Shown: positions 35,961 to 47,381, counted from the stretch's first letter. The stretch is DNA of 64,000 bases from Adiantum capillus-veneris (GCA_014529385.2 CM043962.1:47923098-47987097); one strand, 5' to 3'. The notes: a model not told the origin generated them from the sequence alone. A program made the numbers and translations.

Positions 35961-36345
35961 ATTGGAAAAATATATATTACGTTCATATATATGCATCTGC
36001 ACTCGCTATAGGATGTGTTCTGGCTCAACAGGAGAGGGAACCATGGATTTCCCAGTCAGCTATGCCGACAACTAAATAGTGCCAAAAAAAAATTACACAA
36101 CCACCGAAAGAGAGAGGATTGGAATGATTTATGTTGTTAAGAAATTTGGCATTATCTCCTTGCAAATAAATTTGTGTTTTTCACAGACCATCAAGCCCTC
36201 TTATACCTTGTCAACAAACCATGCAACACTGGGAGAATTGTAAGATGGTTCATCATATTGCTAAAGTTTGACTTTATGGTAGTGGTTAAAAAGGGGAAGA
36301 TGCATCTCAGAGCAGACCACCTTTCTCGATTACCAAATGGAAAAG
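35961..36345 (+). pseudogene. Element D RNase H
   Basis: YYVHIYASALAIGCVLAQQ, then FFTDHQALLYLVNKP and MHLRADHLSRLPNG, the usual RNase H start and end words. Stops interrupt it near 36080-36140. Confidence 0.85.
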
Positions 36346-36360
36346 CTCGAGAGGGTGTAG

Positions 36361-36735
36361 ATGATAATCTCCCGGATGCATATCTCTTCAATATAAAAAT
36401 GGTTCCTAAGTGGTCCCAAGAGATCGTAAAGCTACTATCACAAGCCGGGGAATTTGATCAAATGGACCTAGACCTTAAACAAAGAACGATTCACCAAGCT
36501 AAGAACTTCCAGTTGATTGGAGGACGTTTATATAATTTAAGCTCCGATGGTATCCTAAGAGTGTGCATAAACCCCGAGGAATACAAAACCTATCTGCTGG
36601 AAGTGCATAATCAAGCTTTAACATTTCATTGTTCACTTACAAACCTTTACAACGCCTGCAACAATTAGAAGTGTATGGACCGACTATGCGTGTTGATATT
36701 ATGTAACTAGTTGTGCCAAATGTAGATCAAGCCCA
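36361..36735 (+). pseudogene. Element D zinc-binding (H2C2) segment, first copy
   Basis: LPDAYLFNIKMVPKWSQEIV, FQLIGGRLYNLSSDGILRV, then His-containing LLEVHNQALTFH and, after a frame change, CAKC. This has the order of an integrase zinc-binding domain with its upstream linker. It is followed at once by a second, diverged copy. Confidence 0.75.
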
Positions 36736-37133
36736 CCCATCGAACATGCAACATTGTTTCAAATAACACTTATGCCAGAATGGACTCGATACATTGTTGA
36801 CTTCTTGGAGAAACATACATTTCCTAAAAATATCATCAAAGAAGGACAGAGAACGATAGAAATAGAAGCTCGTGATTTCACTCTGATTGAAAATCAACTC
36901 CATAAAAGAGGAAAGGATAACCAACTTTGGCTGTTTGCAAAAGAGAACATGTACATTCCAATCCTGGAACAAGCACATGAAGGGATTAGTAGAGGCCATT
37001 TCTCAGGGGAAAAGACGACAAAAATTGTCCTCACCTCTGGAATATTGTGGCCAACATTACATATGGACGCGAACGAATATACAAAACGATGTGAATCTTT
37101 TCAAGAACCAACATACCAATAAAGTGGGATGAG
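36736..37133 (+). pseudogene. Element D zinc-binding (H2C2) segment, second copy
   Basis: ITLMPEWTRYIVDFLEKH, FTLIENQLHKRGKDNQLWLF, ILEQAHEGISRGHF, LWPTLHMDANEYTKRC. The layout matches the first copy (PxW...IV...L, QRTI, F-LI...L, H...H...C). Here the second Cys of the CxxC pair is Phe (RCESF). The open frame is 122 residues (36754-37122). Confidence 0.8.
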
Positions 37134-37283
37134 ATGTTGTTACGACCAATGATGGGAGCCAGAGCTTTTGCCAAGTGGGGAATCGACTTTGTAGGACCTA
37201 TCTCACCCCCTGCTTACAAAACACATGCCCAATATATCATCATGGCCACAGATTATCTCACAAAATGGGTCAAAGCTAAAGCT
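37134..37283 (+). pseudogene. Element D integrase core, 5' part
   Basis: FAKWGIDFVGPISPPAYKTH (first catalytic Asp) and YIIMATDYLTKWVKAKA. It is cut exactly at the solo LTR insertion. Confidence 0.9.
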
Positions 37284-38022
37284 TGTTGGTATGCTTGCAA
37301 TGCCCACCTCTCTCAGTTTTGCCACCACAATGTATGTTCCACAATTTGTAAGGCCTCCATATGAGGAGAAGCCAATGGTGCACATATATTTGGTGGATTC
37401 CAACTTTGCACACTGATGAGATCGCTCTTTGTGATCGTGGATACAGAGAAAATTCAAGGCCAAATTTTCATTCCCTTTGCCGGAATATTCCTTTTTGTCG
37501 AACTATCTTGGCTGGACGACGGTCGAAAGACAATCAGAAAATGGCCGTCGAGTGTTCGTGGTTGGTCGCCAGTTGCCGGTGGTCTTTGGCCGGTGGCCGG
37601 ATTTCCTTGGCAGATGGCCAAGTTCTAGGAGGACTTGTCTACCCAAAAGCGGCTACACATGGGCACATGGGAGAGTCCTACTTGGACTTGGCTATCTAAG
37701 GGCGGTTGTACATGGGCGTTTAGAGGCTCCCTTACATCTATATAAGGACTCCTTCTCATGAGTAATTCGGTAGAATGGTGTGCACACTTGACGCACACAA
37801 CACATCCTTGTGTAAGGAATGTTAGTCCCTCATATTCCTACTTACTCTAGTTGTCTAAATTGCCATCTAAACTCTACCTTGAGAGCGCATGGGTGGATGA
37901 CGCCATCACTTTGTAATAGTGTGTTAATCTAAAGTTTTTGATTTTCCACTAATCTACTTTGCATCGTATCTCTCTCTACTCTCCTTGCTACTAGATCCTT
38001 ATTGTATTCCACATTTCTTACA
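37284..38022 (+). mobile_element. Solo LTR inserted in the integrase of D
   Basis: 739 bp with ends TGTTGGTATGC...TTTCTTACA and an exact 5-bp target duplication AAGCT (37279-37283 and 38023-38027). It contains CTATATAAGG (37738-37747), a good TATA box with the usual layout for an LTR promoter read on the plus strand. The integrase frame resumes right after the second AAGCT. No other copy is in the window. Confidence 0.9.
37738..37747 (+). promoter_or_regulatory. TATA box of the solo LTR
   Basis: CTATATAAGG about 455 bp into the LTR. Confidence 0.6.
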
Positions 38023-38027
38023 AAGCT

Positions 38028-38755
38028 ACATAAAAAGCTGATGCCTGGACTACTTCACAATTTCAATATGAAAATGTTTGTTAGATATGGTCTATCTATA
38101 GAAATTGTCAATGATCAAGACACACATTTCATAAATGAGATAATCAAAAATCTCCTTGAAGACTTCATGATAGTTCATAAGAAGTCAGCTCCTTACCACC
38201 CACAGGCTAATGGCCAGGCAGAAGCTACGAACTCTATGTACAATCTTAACTAAGATATCATCAGAGTCTAGAACGGATTGGGATCAAAAGCTACATTCAA
38301 CATTATGGGCATATAGAATTGCTTACAAAACCTCAATAGGAACAACACCGTATAACATGGTCTTTGGATTCAATGCTATACTGCCTATGGAATTCTTAAT
38401 CCCAACGCTAAGAGTAGCAAAATGTCTAGAGTGGACAGGTCATGAAATGTCTTCACGAATAGATGACCTTGAAAAGCTAGATGAGCTTTGCTTGAAAGCA
38501 ATAGCTTCCATCTATGCACAAAAACGAAGGAAAAAAGAATTTTTTGATAAGCATGTATGATCCAAAAAAAATCAAAACAAGCCATTATGTCTTGATTTAC
38601 ACCTTAAAACAACATGCTAAGAAACTTAAAAAGTGAGGGACGGAGCCCTTTATGATCAAAGACTTATCACCAAGAGGAGCAGTCAAGCTTGCTACATTGG
38701 ATGGGAAAGAAATGCCTAACTGGATTAGTGGTTGTGGACTAAAATGATTTCATCT
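38028..38755 (+). pseudogene. Element D integrase, 3' part
   Basis: Resumes with KADAWTTSQF, then IEIVNDQDTHFINEII (second Asp), SAPYHPQANGQAEATN (catalytic Glu), AYRIAYKTSIGTTPYNMVFG, and the C-terminal MIKDLSPRGAVKLATLDGKE and PNWISGCGLK. The three catalytic acids are all present, but frameshifts and the solo LTR inactivate it. Confidence 0.9.
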
Positions 38756-39281
38756 ACCACAAGCCCCAAATATGCTCCAACAAATCCATCACGCAAAGAA
38801 ATGGACGCAAGAAAAATAGAAGATTATTGCAGAAGCTCAAGCAGAGACCGAGTAATAGATAACAAAAAGGAAGCTTCTTTAACAACGACAACAACATGGA
38901 CCACCTCTGAATATTAATGCCATTCAAGTAACAGACTTTGACACAGAGAACATAAAGGAGCCCAAAATCAATGTCAAAATAGGACACAATCAAGTGAAGG
39001 CCACATCAATGCTTGATTCGGGAGCTCAAGGCAACTTGATCTCCTACAACCTTTACAAGCAACTTCAACTTGACAATCAATTACAGGAAACAAAACAAAA
39101 ACTCCACATTTATTCAGAACACTTGATTAAGTTACTGGGATGGACGGTGCTCATAGTACAGGTCAACCAACATGTCTATCCGTATAAATTTTATGTGGTA
39201 GAAGATACGCACACACAACATGCCTTATTGCTAGGGCAACCTTGGCAGAGAAGATATAACGTACAACTTGACTGGAGTTAG
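38756..39281 (+). pseudogene. Retropepsin-like domain downstream of the integrase
   Basis: In the same reading frame as the integrase C-terminus (which ends GCGLK), the text continues through a Gln/Lys/Glu-rich linker with five stops. It then shows SMLDSGAQGNLISYNLYKQL (catalytic DSGA), LLGWTVLIVQV and ALLLGQPWQRRYN, the flap and LxGxPW words of plant retroelement proteases. Protease normally precedes RT in gypsy elements. Either D has an unusual order or a protease-containing piece was joined here in frame. Confidence 0.75.
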
Positions 39282-39990
39282 AACACTGTGAGTATACAAT
39301 CTAATTCAAAAAAATAGCAAGTTCCTTTTGCTACAAAAGCTGCAAACAAACAATCAGTACGACAACCGACGGAGAAAGGAAATCAGCCCTTACAAGCACC
39401 CAATGTCCAACAATGGATTCCAAAGAGACATACAAGGCAGGAAGAGCAAGTCATTAGGGCAAATACTCTTGTTCACAATGAGAGTTTGATGAATCATAAA
39501 CCAAAGGATAGAAGTCACACAAGTGCACCCCAACAAAACCCATATATTCCATACAACAAAGCTACCAAGAAGATTTGGATCAAGAAGGATCAAGTTGCCA
39601 AGGATGAGCAACAAGATATTGTAAATAGCTCTCCAATGACATCTACTACAAACAAGAAGCTGAAATCGAACTCTTGCCTAAGATAGATATGGATACCAAA
39701 GAAGTTCCTTAGGATCAAAGCCAGCATACAAGAATCTGGATTCGAAAGCAACAACCTCAGGAACTACCAGTAAACAACTTCAACAAAAAAACAAATGCAT
39801 GTTCCAGTCAATTAATACCCAAAGTTCAGAATTGGAAACCTAAACAAAGAACAGTCACAGATACAAAGACAATGGGCACTCTGGCTTTCACAAACTTTTT
39901 TGACTATCAAAGAAAGAGCAATGATATTGGAAAGTTTATTGTTCTGACGCCTTCACCAGGAGCATACTTCCATACGAAGCTTCAACATTG
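39282..39990 (+). pseudogene. Repeated W-I-x-K region after the protease
   Basis: The frame continues to about 39686 and then shifts. Short similar words recur about every 30-60 residues: QQWIPKR, KKIWIKKD, IWIPKK, RIWIRKQ, QNWKPKQ. The rest is Gln/Asn/Lys-rich and likely unstructured. I do not know a family with this pattern. Confidence 0.45.
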
Positions 39991-41728
39991 AATGCCAATA
40001 AGCATTACGCTTATACCTTCCTCTTGCACAACATTAATTTTCCATTTATTGCTTAAGTATGCATATAGGGCCGCAATTTACATGGCCATCATTTGCACTT
40101 TCTTGAGTCCCATACACAGCACATGCCCATGGGCGCTACACTGTCTTCCAGGAGGACTTCGACTAGGAAGGGGGGAGGCATTGGCATTTCAATGCGGAAC
40201 CAACACGCTACAAGTGTAAAAAAAGGGACACTGTTTTTCATGATTTTACAGGTTTTTGCATTTAATTGCGATTATTTTGGTAAACCCAAGTAGATATGTC
40301 CTTAATTATTGTGTGATAATAGATGATAGAGAACAAACACCAAGGTGAGCCTCTAGGTGTGTGTATATATGTAAAAATCGTAGTTTTCATGAAAAAAATT
40401 GAGAAAACGGAGCAATCTGGCCAAAAATAATACGTATAAATTTATATAGTGGTTTATCATACTATAATCTGATTATCTTGATTTTTGGATAATTTTCGGG
40501 TCAAGTTAGATATTTTTCTTTATTTTTTATTATTTAAAAAAAAAGAAAAAGCAAGTGAAATGGTGACATGGAGACAAAAGAAAATATGGGAGTGATCAAT
40601 AAGTGAATGACACCTTATGGTGAAGATGGGTTGCAAATATGAGAAAAGTTGTGGAAAGCCGATCTGGCCAATTTTTTGGGCGAAATGACAGATTTTTCAA
40701 AAATCGAGCAATCGGAGTCTAAATGAAGAAATTTCTGAGCCTAAAGTATATTTCACAACAAGATAAGGGTACATGTCAAATTTGGTAAAAAGTGTTCGAA
40801 GGAACCCCGATATAAGTTTCCTTGGGTCCACTTAGTAGCTCATTTTCACTATTACAAGTGAGAGAGAGCTTGAGAGACTTAGAGCGCTCGGATCTTCTAC
40901 GACTCCGTATGACGCACACAACAAACCGATCGGCGTCAGATATGAGAGGTAGATTTGTTACCATGAGCTTTTCTTGTTCTACACTCTCTTTGTAGCGTAA
41001 AACTTCAAAAAACGGCAATGTGGCTTTGCGTGGAAGAAACCGAAATGGGGCCGTAACGCATCAATCACCCAACTGGTAGCTACAAGACTTGAGAGAGGGT
41101 TAACCCTAACCTAAAAGAACACCTCTATGACCTCCGATGTGGGTATAGGTCAACCGGAAAAACCCTAACCTCTTCGAGCACGAGAGAGACTGATCGGGAA
41201 GGAATCGCCAAAATGATGTGAAACTTCATGAGAAGTTATGTCTCAAGCATGTCTATAAGCCAAGTTAGCCTCCTCCGGAGTCGATCATCAAATAGTGGAC
41301 CAGAACATCGAGTAAGGCTTCGGAACCGCAAAGCATCATTTGTGCCTCACGACCAAGCTAGGTGTCCGTTTGCCACCAAACTTCACAAGCGTCATCGACG
41401 TATCATCAACAACCAACATGTAAGGTCAAACATCAAGAAAAATTATCGGCAACTTTCTTCTCAGCAAAAGATGCTTTTTGAGCGACAAATCGCCAAAAAG
41501 GGTATTTGGGAGTTCAATTGATACATCAAAGCCGCGGAAGGGTGCCCCGCAACATCCACATGCATGGGAATTAAAGATCAAGAAGAATCTTTGCAAGAAC
41601 ACGTCCTCAAATGAAGAAATCTCTTTCGGAGACTGAAATACCAAACAGGGAGTTTCTAAGTTGAACAATTGACTTTTAAAAGTGAAAACCAGCTAGTACA
41701 AGGCATCAAAACCATTTTTTATCCCTGA
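39991..41728. other. No gene recognised
   Basis: AT-rich, with homopolymer A runs (40535-40550) and a TAATACGTATAAAT word at 40427 that resembles the core of the later palindromes. Short ORFs (40776-41018 minus, 41228-41521 plus) have no known motif. Confidence 0.5.
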
Positions 41729-43452
41729 AGACATCATACGCGCATGATGTCTCACTGTCAAATTTGGCACAAAAAGCACTCACATGAATTCACCAAATCA
41801 TTTTGCATACCCTAAACATGGAGCACATAAGATTTCATCAGATTTGGAGCCAATTAGGGTATTCAAGACCCATAAAACGCAAAGTCTCAGCCTAATTTCA
41901 ATTTTTGGCTTTGGACTTATCAAAAGGGCTTCAAATCATGTGAGATTTTATACACAGCACAAACATAGCCTATATATCACATGCCTATGCTCAAAAATGT
42001 ATTTTCTAGGAATAGACATTATACGCGTATAGAGTCTAATTCTATCACAGAGGAGTGGTGCCAACAGTTTGATCATCCAGTCTTATAAATCATATCACAC
42101 CTAGTCTCTGCACCAAATTTGGACAAAATTGGGAATGTTTGATCACAACTCACATCAATTCCAAAATCAAAGTGTCATAACTTGTTTTTATGACCTTGAC
42201 CTCAAGAGCACCTGTCCAATTTCATGTATGCACCTATAAAAGCCATATAACCATCGTGGGCTACCTCTACGACAAGTCTGGGCCAAAAATTCCAAAATAG
42301 ACTTTATAGCGTATAATGTCTATTAGCCTTGAATTGACAGGTTAATGGGTTTGGAAACTCTAACTCTTTGAACACATCATCATGAGCTTCTAGCACACTT
42401 TAATCACAAATGAATGTGTTTTGACCTTCAATCACTCAAAAGAGCAGAATCATGTGTGATGAGACCTCTTGAAGCCCATTGACACAATTCACGAGTTCAA
42501 ATTCATATCAGAGATCATGGGCACCTTGCACAAGCCATACAAAACCTGCCTATGGTATCTCAAGTTGTTTTGCATCAGTAGACTTTATACGCGTATAATG
42601 TCTAAACTAATATACAGAGGCCAAACCCCACAATTTGCAGCACAAGCTTATGCACCATGTTGTATACAAATCATGTCTTCAATTTGGACAAGTTTGGGTT
42701 TGGTGATGACCACTTGGAGCACAAAATCAAAAAATCCCGACAAAGGAAGCATTCTAGGTCCCCAACCACATGACTCACCTCCAAATAAAAATCAGAGATG
42801 ATGAATGGAATCCCAATCACCAAAGGAAGCTACCGAGGAAGTCTAAGCCAAAAAAACTCAATAAAGACTTCATACGCATATAATGTCTCCCTATAGAGAA
42901 ATGATAGTTTTGGGCAAATTTTTCACTCACAAAGTCTTTACTCCATTAATATTAGCCCAAAGCTCAAGTCCCATCAAGTTTTGTGGCTCTATACCCATCT
43001 TAACCCCAATCGGAATCCAAAGCTCTATGATTGATATTTGGCTCCAAGCACAAGAGGAGAAGCCCAAATCAAATTCTTATGTCACAAGAGAATATACCAT
43101 GCCAATGCCCACTTACACTTCAGGTTTGAACCGTTTTTGACATAGTAGACATCATACGTGTATGATGTCTCACTAGATTGAAAATGAACCTGGAAACTAA
43201 CTTTAACCCCTCTAAGCCTTCATAGCATGATTATGAGAGCATCTACCTCATTTCATCCCATTTGAGCCTTATATACTCAAAACTAAGCCAAAATCCAGCT
43301 TCAAGCTTGCAGGGGGTTCTAGTGGTCACAAATTGCCCAAATAACATTCAAATTGAAACCATGCATATACTCATAAAGTACATGATAAGAGTTGTGCACA
43401 TGTGAAATAATCATTCTATTTTGAGCACTTAGATTATACGCGTCTAATGTCT
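41729..43452. repeat. Tandem array of seven ~284-bp units with a conserved palindrome
   Basis: A 22-24-bp near-perfect palindrome, core TTATACGCGTATAA flanked by AGAC(A/T) and TGTCT, occurs at 41729, 42014, 42299, 42580, 42865, 43147 and 43431. The spacings are 285, 285, 281, 285, 282 and 284. A second weaker word (AAATTTGGACAAATTGGG-like) recurs about 96-115 bp after it, at 41837, 42112 and 42677, with fainter forms in later units. The units are otherwise strongly diverged. The centre varies as ACGCGC, ACGCGT, -GCGT, ACGCGT, ACGCAT, ACGTGT, ACGCGT. No coding frame is kept. Confidence 0.9.
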
Positions 43453-43596
43453 CACTGCATAAATCTGCACCCAAAAAGAAATCATAACCATGTGCACTAC
43501 ACCCTTAGGCCCTAATTAGCCTGTGTTTCAATTTTGAAGTCATTTGGATAGCTAGAAACTGACAAAATGCAAGATTAGCTAACTTTCGCAGTTGAA

Positions 43597-45543
43597 GTGC
43601 CTGCTGGATCCATGGAGGCCAGTAAATCACCAGCAAAGAAGAAAAGAATTTCCATGAAGGAAATTATTGCAGCCAGTGATCCCTACACACTGCCAGAGGA
43701 GACACTCAAGCCAGCTAAGGCCTGGGTAGACAAGGCCACGCTAGAAAAGGAAGGATTGACAGTATACCAAGGCACCTTCAGAGACCCACAAGGCAACGTG
43801 GTGGATATCCCCATGAATCCAAGGGAGATGTTAGAATTTGCAAACCAGGAAGAAACCATCAATCAGTTGGAAAGAGTAGACCTCTATAACTTCTTCACAT
43901 CACCACCAGCAGGTGTGGATATTTAGAGAGTTTATGAGCTAGTCAGCTCAATTCAAAAAGACAAAAAGGTAGTGATCACGGCCTTGGATGGACAGAAGAC
44001 AGAAACTTTGATCACTCCTCAAACCATAGCAGACGCACTGGGTCTCCACAATAAGGGAAGCCTAATCAAACGTTCGAAGACCTGGTGGACCCGATGGCTG
44101 TAAAGATCTGCAAGCTATACAACAGATACTTTCATGTTTGCAACAAGAGGTCCCAAAAATACACTACTCCTCCCCATGCAATGTCAACAACCATAACCTG
44201 GGCATTGAAAAGCATCGTGCTCAAAGAAGTGAACTACGCCCAATACTTGCATGAGCAAGTGGTTGGCATGGGCATGGAAAAACCAAAGTACATGGGAGGA
44301 GGGGAAACCTTGATGAAGATTGCATATGAAGCCATCGGCACTAGAGGACAGTGGCGAGAGCTGCCAACACACAATGAGTGGTTCAAGCTAAAGCCAGATA
44401 CAGAGGATGAGCCAGTCAGTGCAGTGGCTTCACCAGTCACCACAAGACTACGAAAAAGGTTAGAAATAGTGCCTGAAGAAGAGCCTGTGGAGCCACCAAA
44501 GAAGAAAGGAAAAATAGCAATGACCAAAGAAACAAGACCCAAGGAAACACACAGCCAAAAATCCGCTCGAAATGAGAGGCTGATTGAGCAATTCAGGACA
44601 GAAAGAGCACTCAAGGGGGATTTTGTAGAGTACTAAGTGCCAGACTCGAAAAAAGTCGGAGGAAGCTCCTCTAGACCTCTAGAGGACAAGTTTGATCACT
44701 ACATCCGGGCACATGAGGAGACGAAAAGGGTGCTTGAACAGCAGAACTTAGAGCCCTTCACGATGGAGGAAGTTCAAGACATCAAGAAGAAGCTGAAGGA
44801 AACGCTAGAACCTCCAATGAAGAAGGATCAGGAGGGCGACCGAACTAAAGTTGAAACACCACCACCTTCACCACCAGGCTCTTCCACCCCTCCTCCAAGT
44901 CCAAAACCCTCAACACCCAAACCAGAATCCTCACCAAAAGAAACAGAAGAGACCGCACTTGCACTTGGCGATAAGGAGAAAGAAGAAAGAGTCACCTATA
45001 GGCCCCAAAAATCATCAGGGATGACCTCCTATTCTACCCAGTCCCTCATGTTCGCACATGGGCAAACCATTTTAGAATCCTAAAGAGACATTCAAACTGG
45101 CTTAATTACCCATTTCTCCCACCATCCAGGGAAGGGGAGAGAATAAGTGTCTCTTATATGGTGAAAACCCTGAAGGGCACCATTAAGATTTTCATTGGCT
45201 CTCGTGACTTTACGTGTGTAATGATCAAAAAAATATGCAAAACCTTGTTGGCTTGCATTGAAGTGTTTGTGCCTTCCAATGCTACAGACTCAACACTCCT
45301 TCCAACAGGCGACACTGTCACGGCAATGACATATGATTTGTCAAAACAGCCATCTCCAGAGGTTTTACATCTACTATATCAAAGAATCATGTTTTTGCCC
45401 AGCTATCACATGCAGGCTTTTGAGGAAGCCTTCTACATCTGATTCTTCACATATGATAGCAAAATATTCGACCCCACAGTCACCTTGGGCAATATTAGAT
45501 ATGAATCATACCTGAAGTTGCTAAAGCCCCAAGGATTCCATTG
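43597..45543 (+). pseudogene. Broken 3' ORF after the palindrome array
   Basis: Three frames chain into one reading of roughly 640 residues: 43597-44100 (with a TAG after GVDI at 43926), 44085-45083 and about 45000-45543. Visible parts: a Lys-rich start (SPAKKKRISMKEI), LITPQTIADALGLHNKG, a His/Cys-containing middle (YNRYFHVCNKRSQKY), a Lys/Glu linker, a Pro/Ser hinge (PPPSPPGSSTPPPSPKP) and a C-terminal part with IKIFIGSRDF. It loosely recalls the 'putative plant transposon protein' ORFs linked to plant gypsy elements; I am not sure. Its place just before a polypurine tract is that of a third ORF. Confidence 0.5.
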
Positions 45544-45606
45544 ACACTAGGACAGGTTTCACCAGAAGTAGAAGATCAAGACCTGTCATGTCAGGGATGA
45601 CATGGA

Positions 45607-45621
45607 CGCGGAACGGGGGAG
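45607..45621 (+). other. Polypurine tract
   Basis: ACGCGGAACGGGGGAG, immediately followed by TGTTGACGGCGG at 45622, the form expected at a 3' LTR start. Confidence 0.65.
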
Positions 45622-45809
45622 TGTTGACGGCGGAACACAAAAGAAGTTTCCCCAATTTGTTGTATCATTATTTTTGAAGCGGATTGATATTTTTTGTAAT
45701 ATTTGAGCAGCCATTAGACTTTGTGGGAACAAGCCTCTAGGGAGGAATTTTGTAACCATAAGCCTAACTTTTGAATCAATCAATTTCGTGTTTCACTGTG
45801 CATTGTGTC

Positions 45810-45896
<87 letters not shown>

Positions 45897-46700
45897 CTCT
45901 TCCCTACACGCTCTACAGAAGGTCCATTGCGAAGGCAACACCACCAACGTGCTAGCAACAGCGAGGGTTTCCATCCAACGCCAAAAGTGTGTGATTCTGA
46001 CGATGTCGCCAAGCGAGCTCCTACGAGCGTCCGGGTGAGTTTTCTTGCAAACTGGGTGTCCATTTGGTGAGTTCTTTGTACCTATGGGTTCATGGAGAGT
46101 AGAGCTACGTGTTGAGACCATGTGCAAAGAAAAATGGTAGCCTATATTTTGATGCTTGTCTTTATACGCGATTGTCGAAAGAGGTAGTTAGAGGTCGGAT
46201 ACCAAGTCATAGTCTATAGGGTATTGATCTTGTGATAAGGAGAGTATATCCTGTGAGTTTCGTGACATTTGAATGCATTTGGCCTAGTCTCAGATAGCAT
46301 GAGCATCGTGGGTTGGATTGCTTTCACTAGTGCATAAGAACACTTAGATTTGATTTCCTCGATTAGAGATTGTCATAGAAGGTCGAGACGGTGCTTGACA
46401 CCCATCTTCTTGTTTTCACATGCATACGGGATAAGCTTCGTCCTCGGCTGGCATAGAGTTGTTGGTTCTGTTCTCGCTATGCTAGCATCCGCTCGCGGCG
46501 TACCCGCCAACATGTGTCCACAAAAGAGTGAGATTTGTGTATGCTCGTAGTGGCTACATGTAGATTTATGGTATGCACTATTTTTGACTGATGAATATTC
46601 TGATTGTGAGTCTACTACATACAGTTTATAGGTACTGGTTAAGGTTCCATATACTTTTGAAAATTGAGACTTGCATCAGTGTGACAATTGTAGCGCATAA
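45622..46700 (+). mobile_element. Probable 3' LTR (right end unknown)
   Basis: Begins TGTTGACGGCGG after the polypurine tract. It includes a (GA)40 run (45812-45891) and a half-palindrome word CTTTATACGCGA at 46159, like the core of the upstream array. No second copy is in the window, so the end is a guess. Confidence 0.4.
45812..45891 (+). repeat. (GA)n microsatellite
   Basis: About 40 GA units. The Arg-Glu ORF over it (45771-46070) is not a gene. Confidence 0.95.
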
Positions 46701-46964
46701 TGTGGTGACATTACTATGGGAGATTTTATGCGTTGATGGACGTGAGCATTACAAGTGCTGGTGATCTCTTTTGAGAGTGTTTTCTCCCCATAGGGAGCTC
46801 CTTTTTTTCTAGTTTTGGTCCACTTCTCTTTGGAATTGGTCTATGCACATTGCCCTTGTACATGCTATAGAGCCATAGCTTCACTTATGGTACTTGATAT
46901 GTGTGACAATTTTGAATCTATGATGATGACTGATGTGAGATAGCGGTCTCATTCATGTTGACAC

Positions 46965-47381
46965 TTGAGATGTTGGCATTGTGGTCACACACAGCACATT
47001 ACACGACGTTGCTTTAGATGCATGAGGCAGCACCATAAATTTATGCGTGATGCAGAGACGATTTTGACACAGTATAGAGAGGTGGCTTCATATGCTAGTG
47101 ACGGTGATGTCAGGTTTACCTCTAGTGGCCGTGTCACTTGTATGTCTCATAGAGATGCCACTTGCTCTTAAGTGCTGCTACATGAGTATGGAGTGTTCCA
47201 TGTCACATCATGTCGTGAATGGCTCAACACTTTTGCTAGTGGAAGCCTTGGTTGTGTGCATCTAGCTAAGAGATCGTCATATGACATAGAGGGTGGAGGA
47301 GATGTATGCTTGTCATTACCAATGGTGCATTTTACATGCTACAACATGTGCATTATGTTTCTAAGATTGCACATAGCCTGA
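46965..47381 (+). pseudogene. CCHC zinc-knuckle ORF, one stop
   Basis: One frame with a single TAA at 47169-47171 (pieces 46965-47171 and 47172-47381). Near its start is CWHCGHTQHITRRC, an exact C-x2-C-x4-H-x4-C knuckle, followed by another Cys pair context (FRCMRQHH). The rest is Cys/His-rich (FHVTSCREW, FTCYNMC). Such knuckles bind RNA in retroelement gag and LINE ORF1 proteins. The host family is not identified. Confidence 0.55.

Larger units (their letters stand above)
34421..45621 (+). mobile_element. Large Tat-like gypsy element D (5' end missing)
   Basis: A plus-strand run of degenerate retroelement domains: RT, RNase H, two zinc-binding segments, integrase, a retropepsin-like domain, W-I-x-K repeats, a non-coding stretch with a palindrome array, a 3' ORF, and a polypurine tract with LTR start at 45622. 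No 5' LTR, primer site or gag is present, so the left end is truncated at H2. Treating 34.4-45.6 kb as one element is an inference from strand and order; 40-45.6 kb could belong to a different element. Confidence 0.6.

Noticed and set aside
41729-43452. The ~284-bp array as coding sequence
   Set aside because: Stops fall in all frames, the palindrome is read in different frames in different units, and unit lengths are not all multiples of three.
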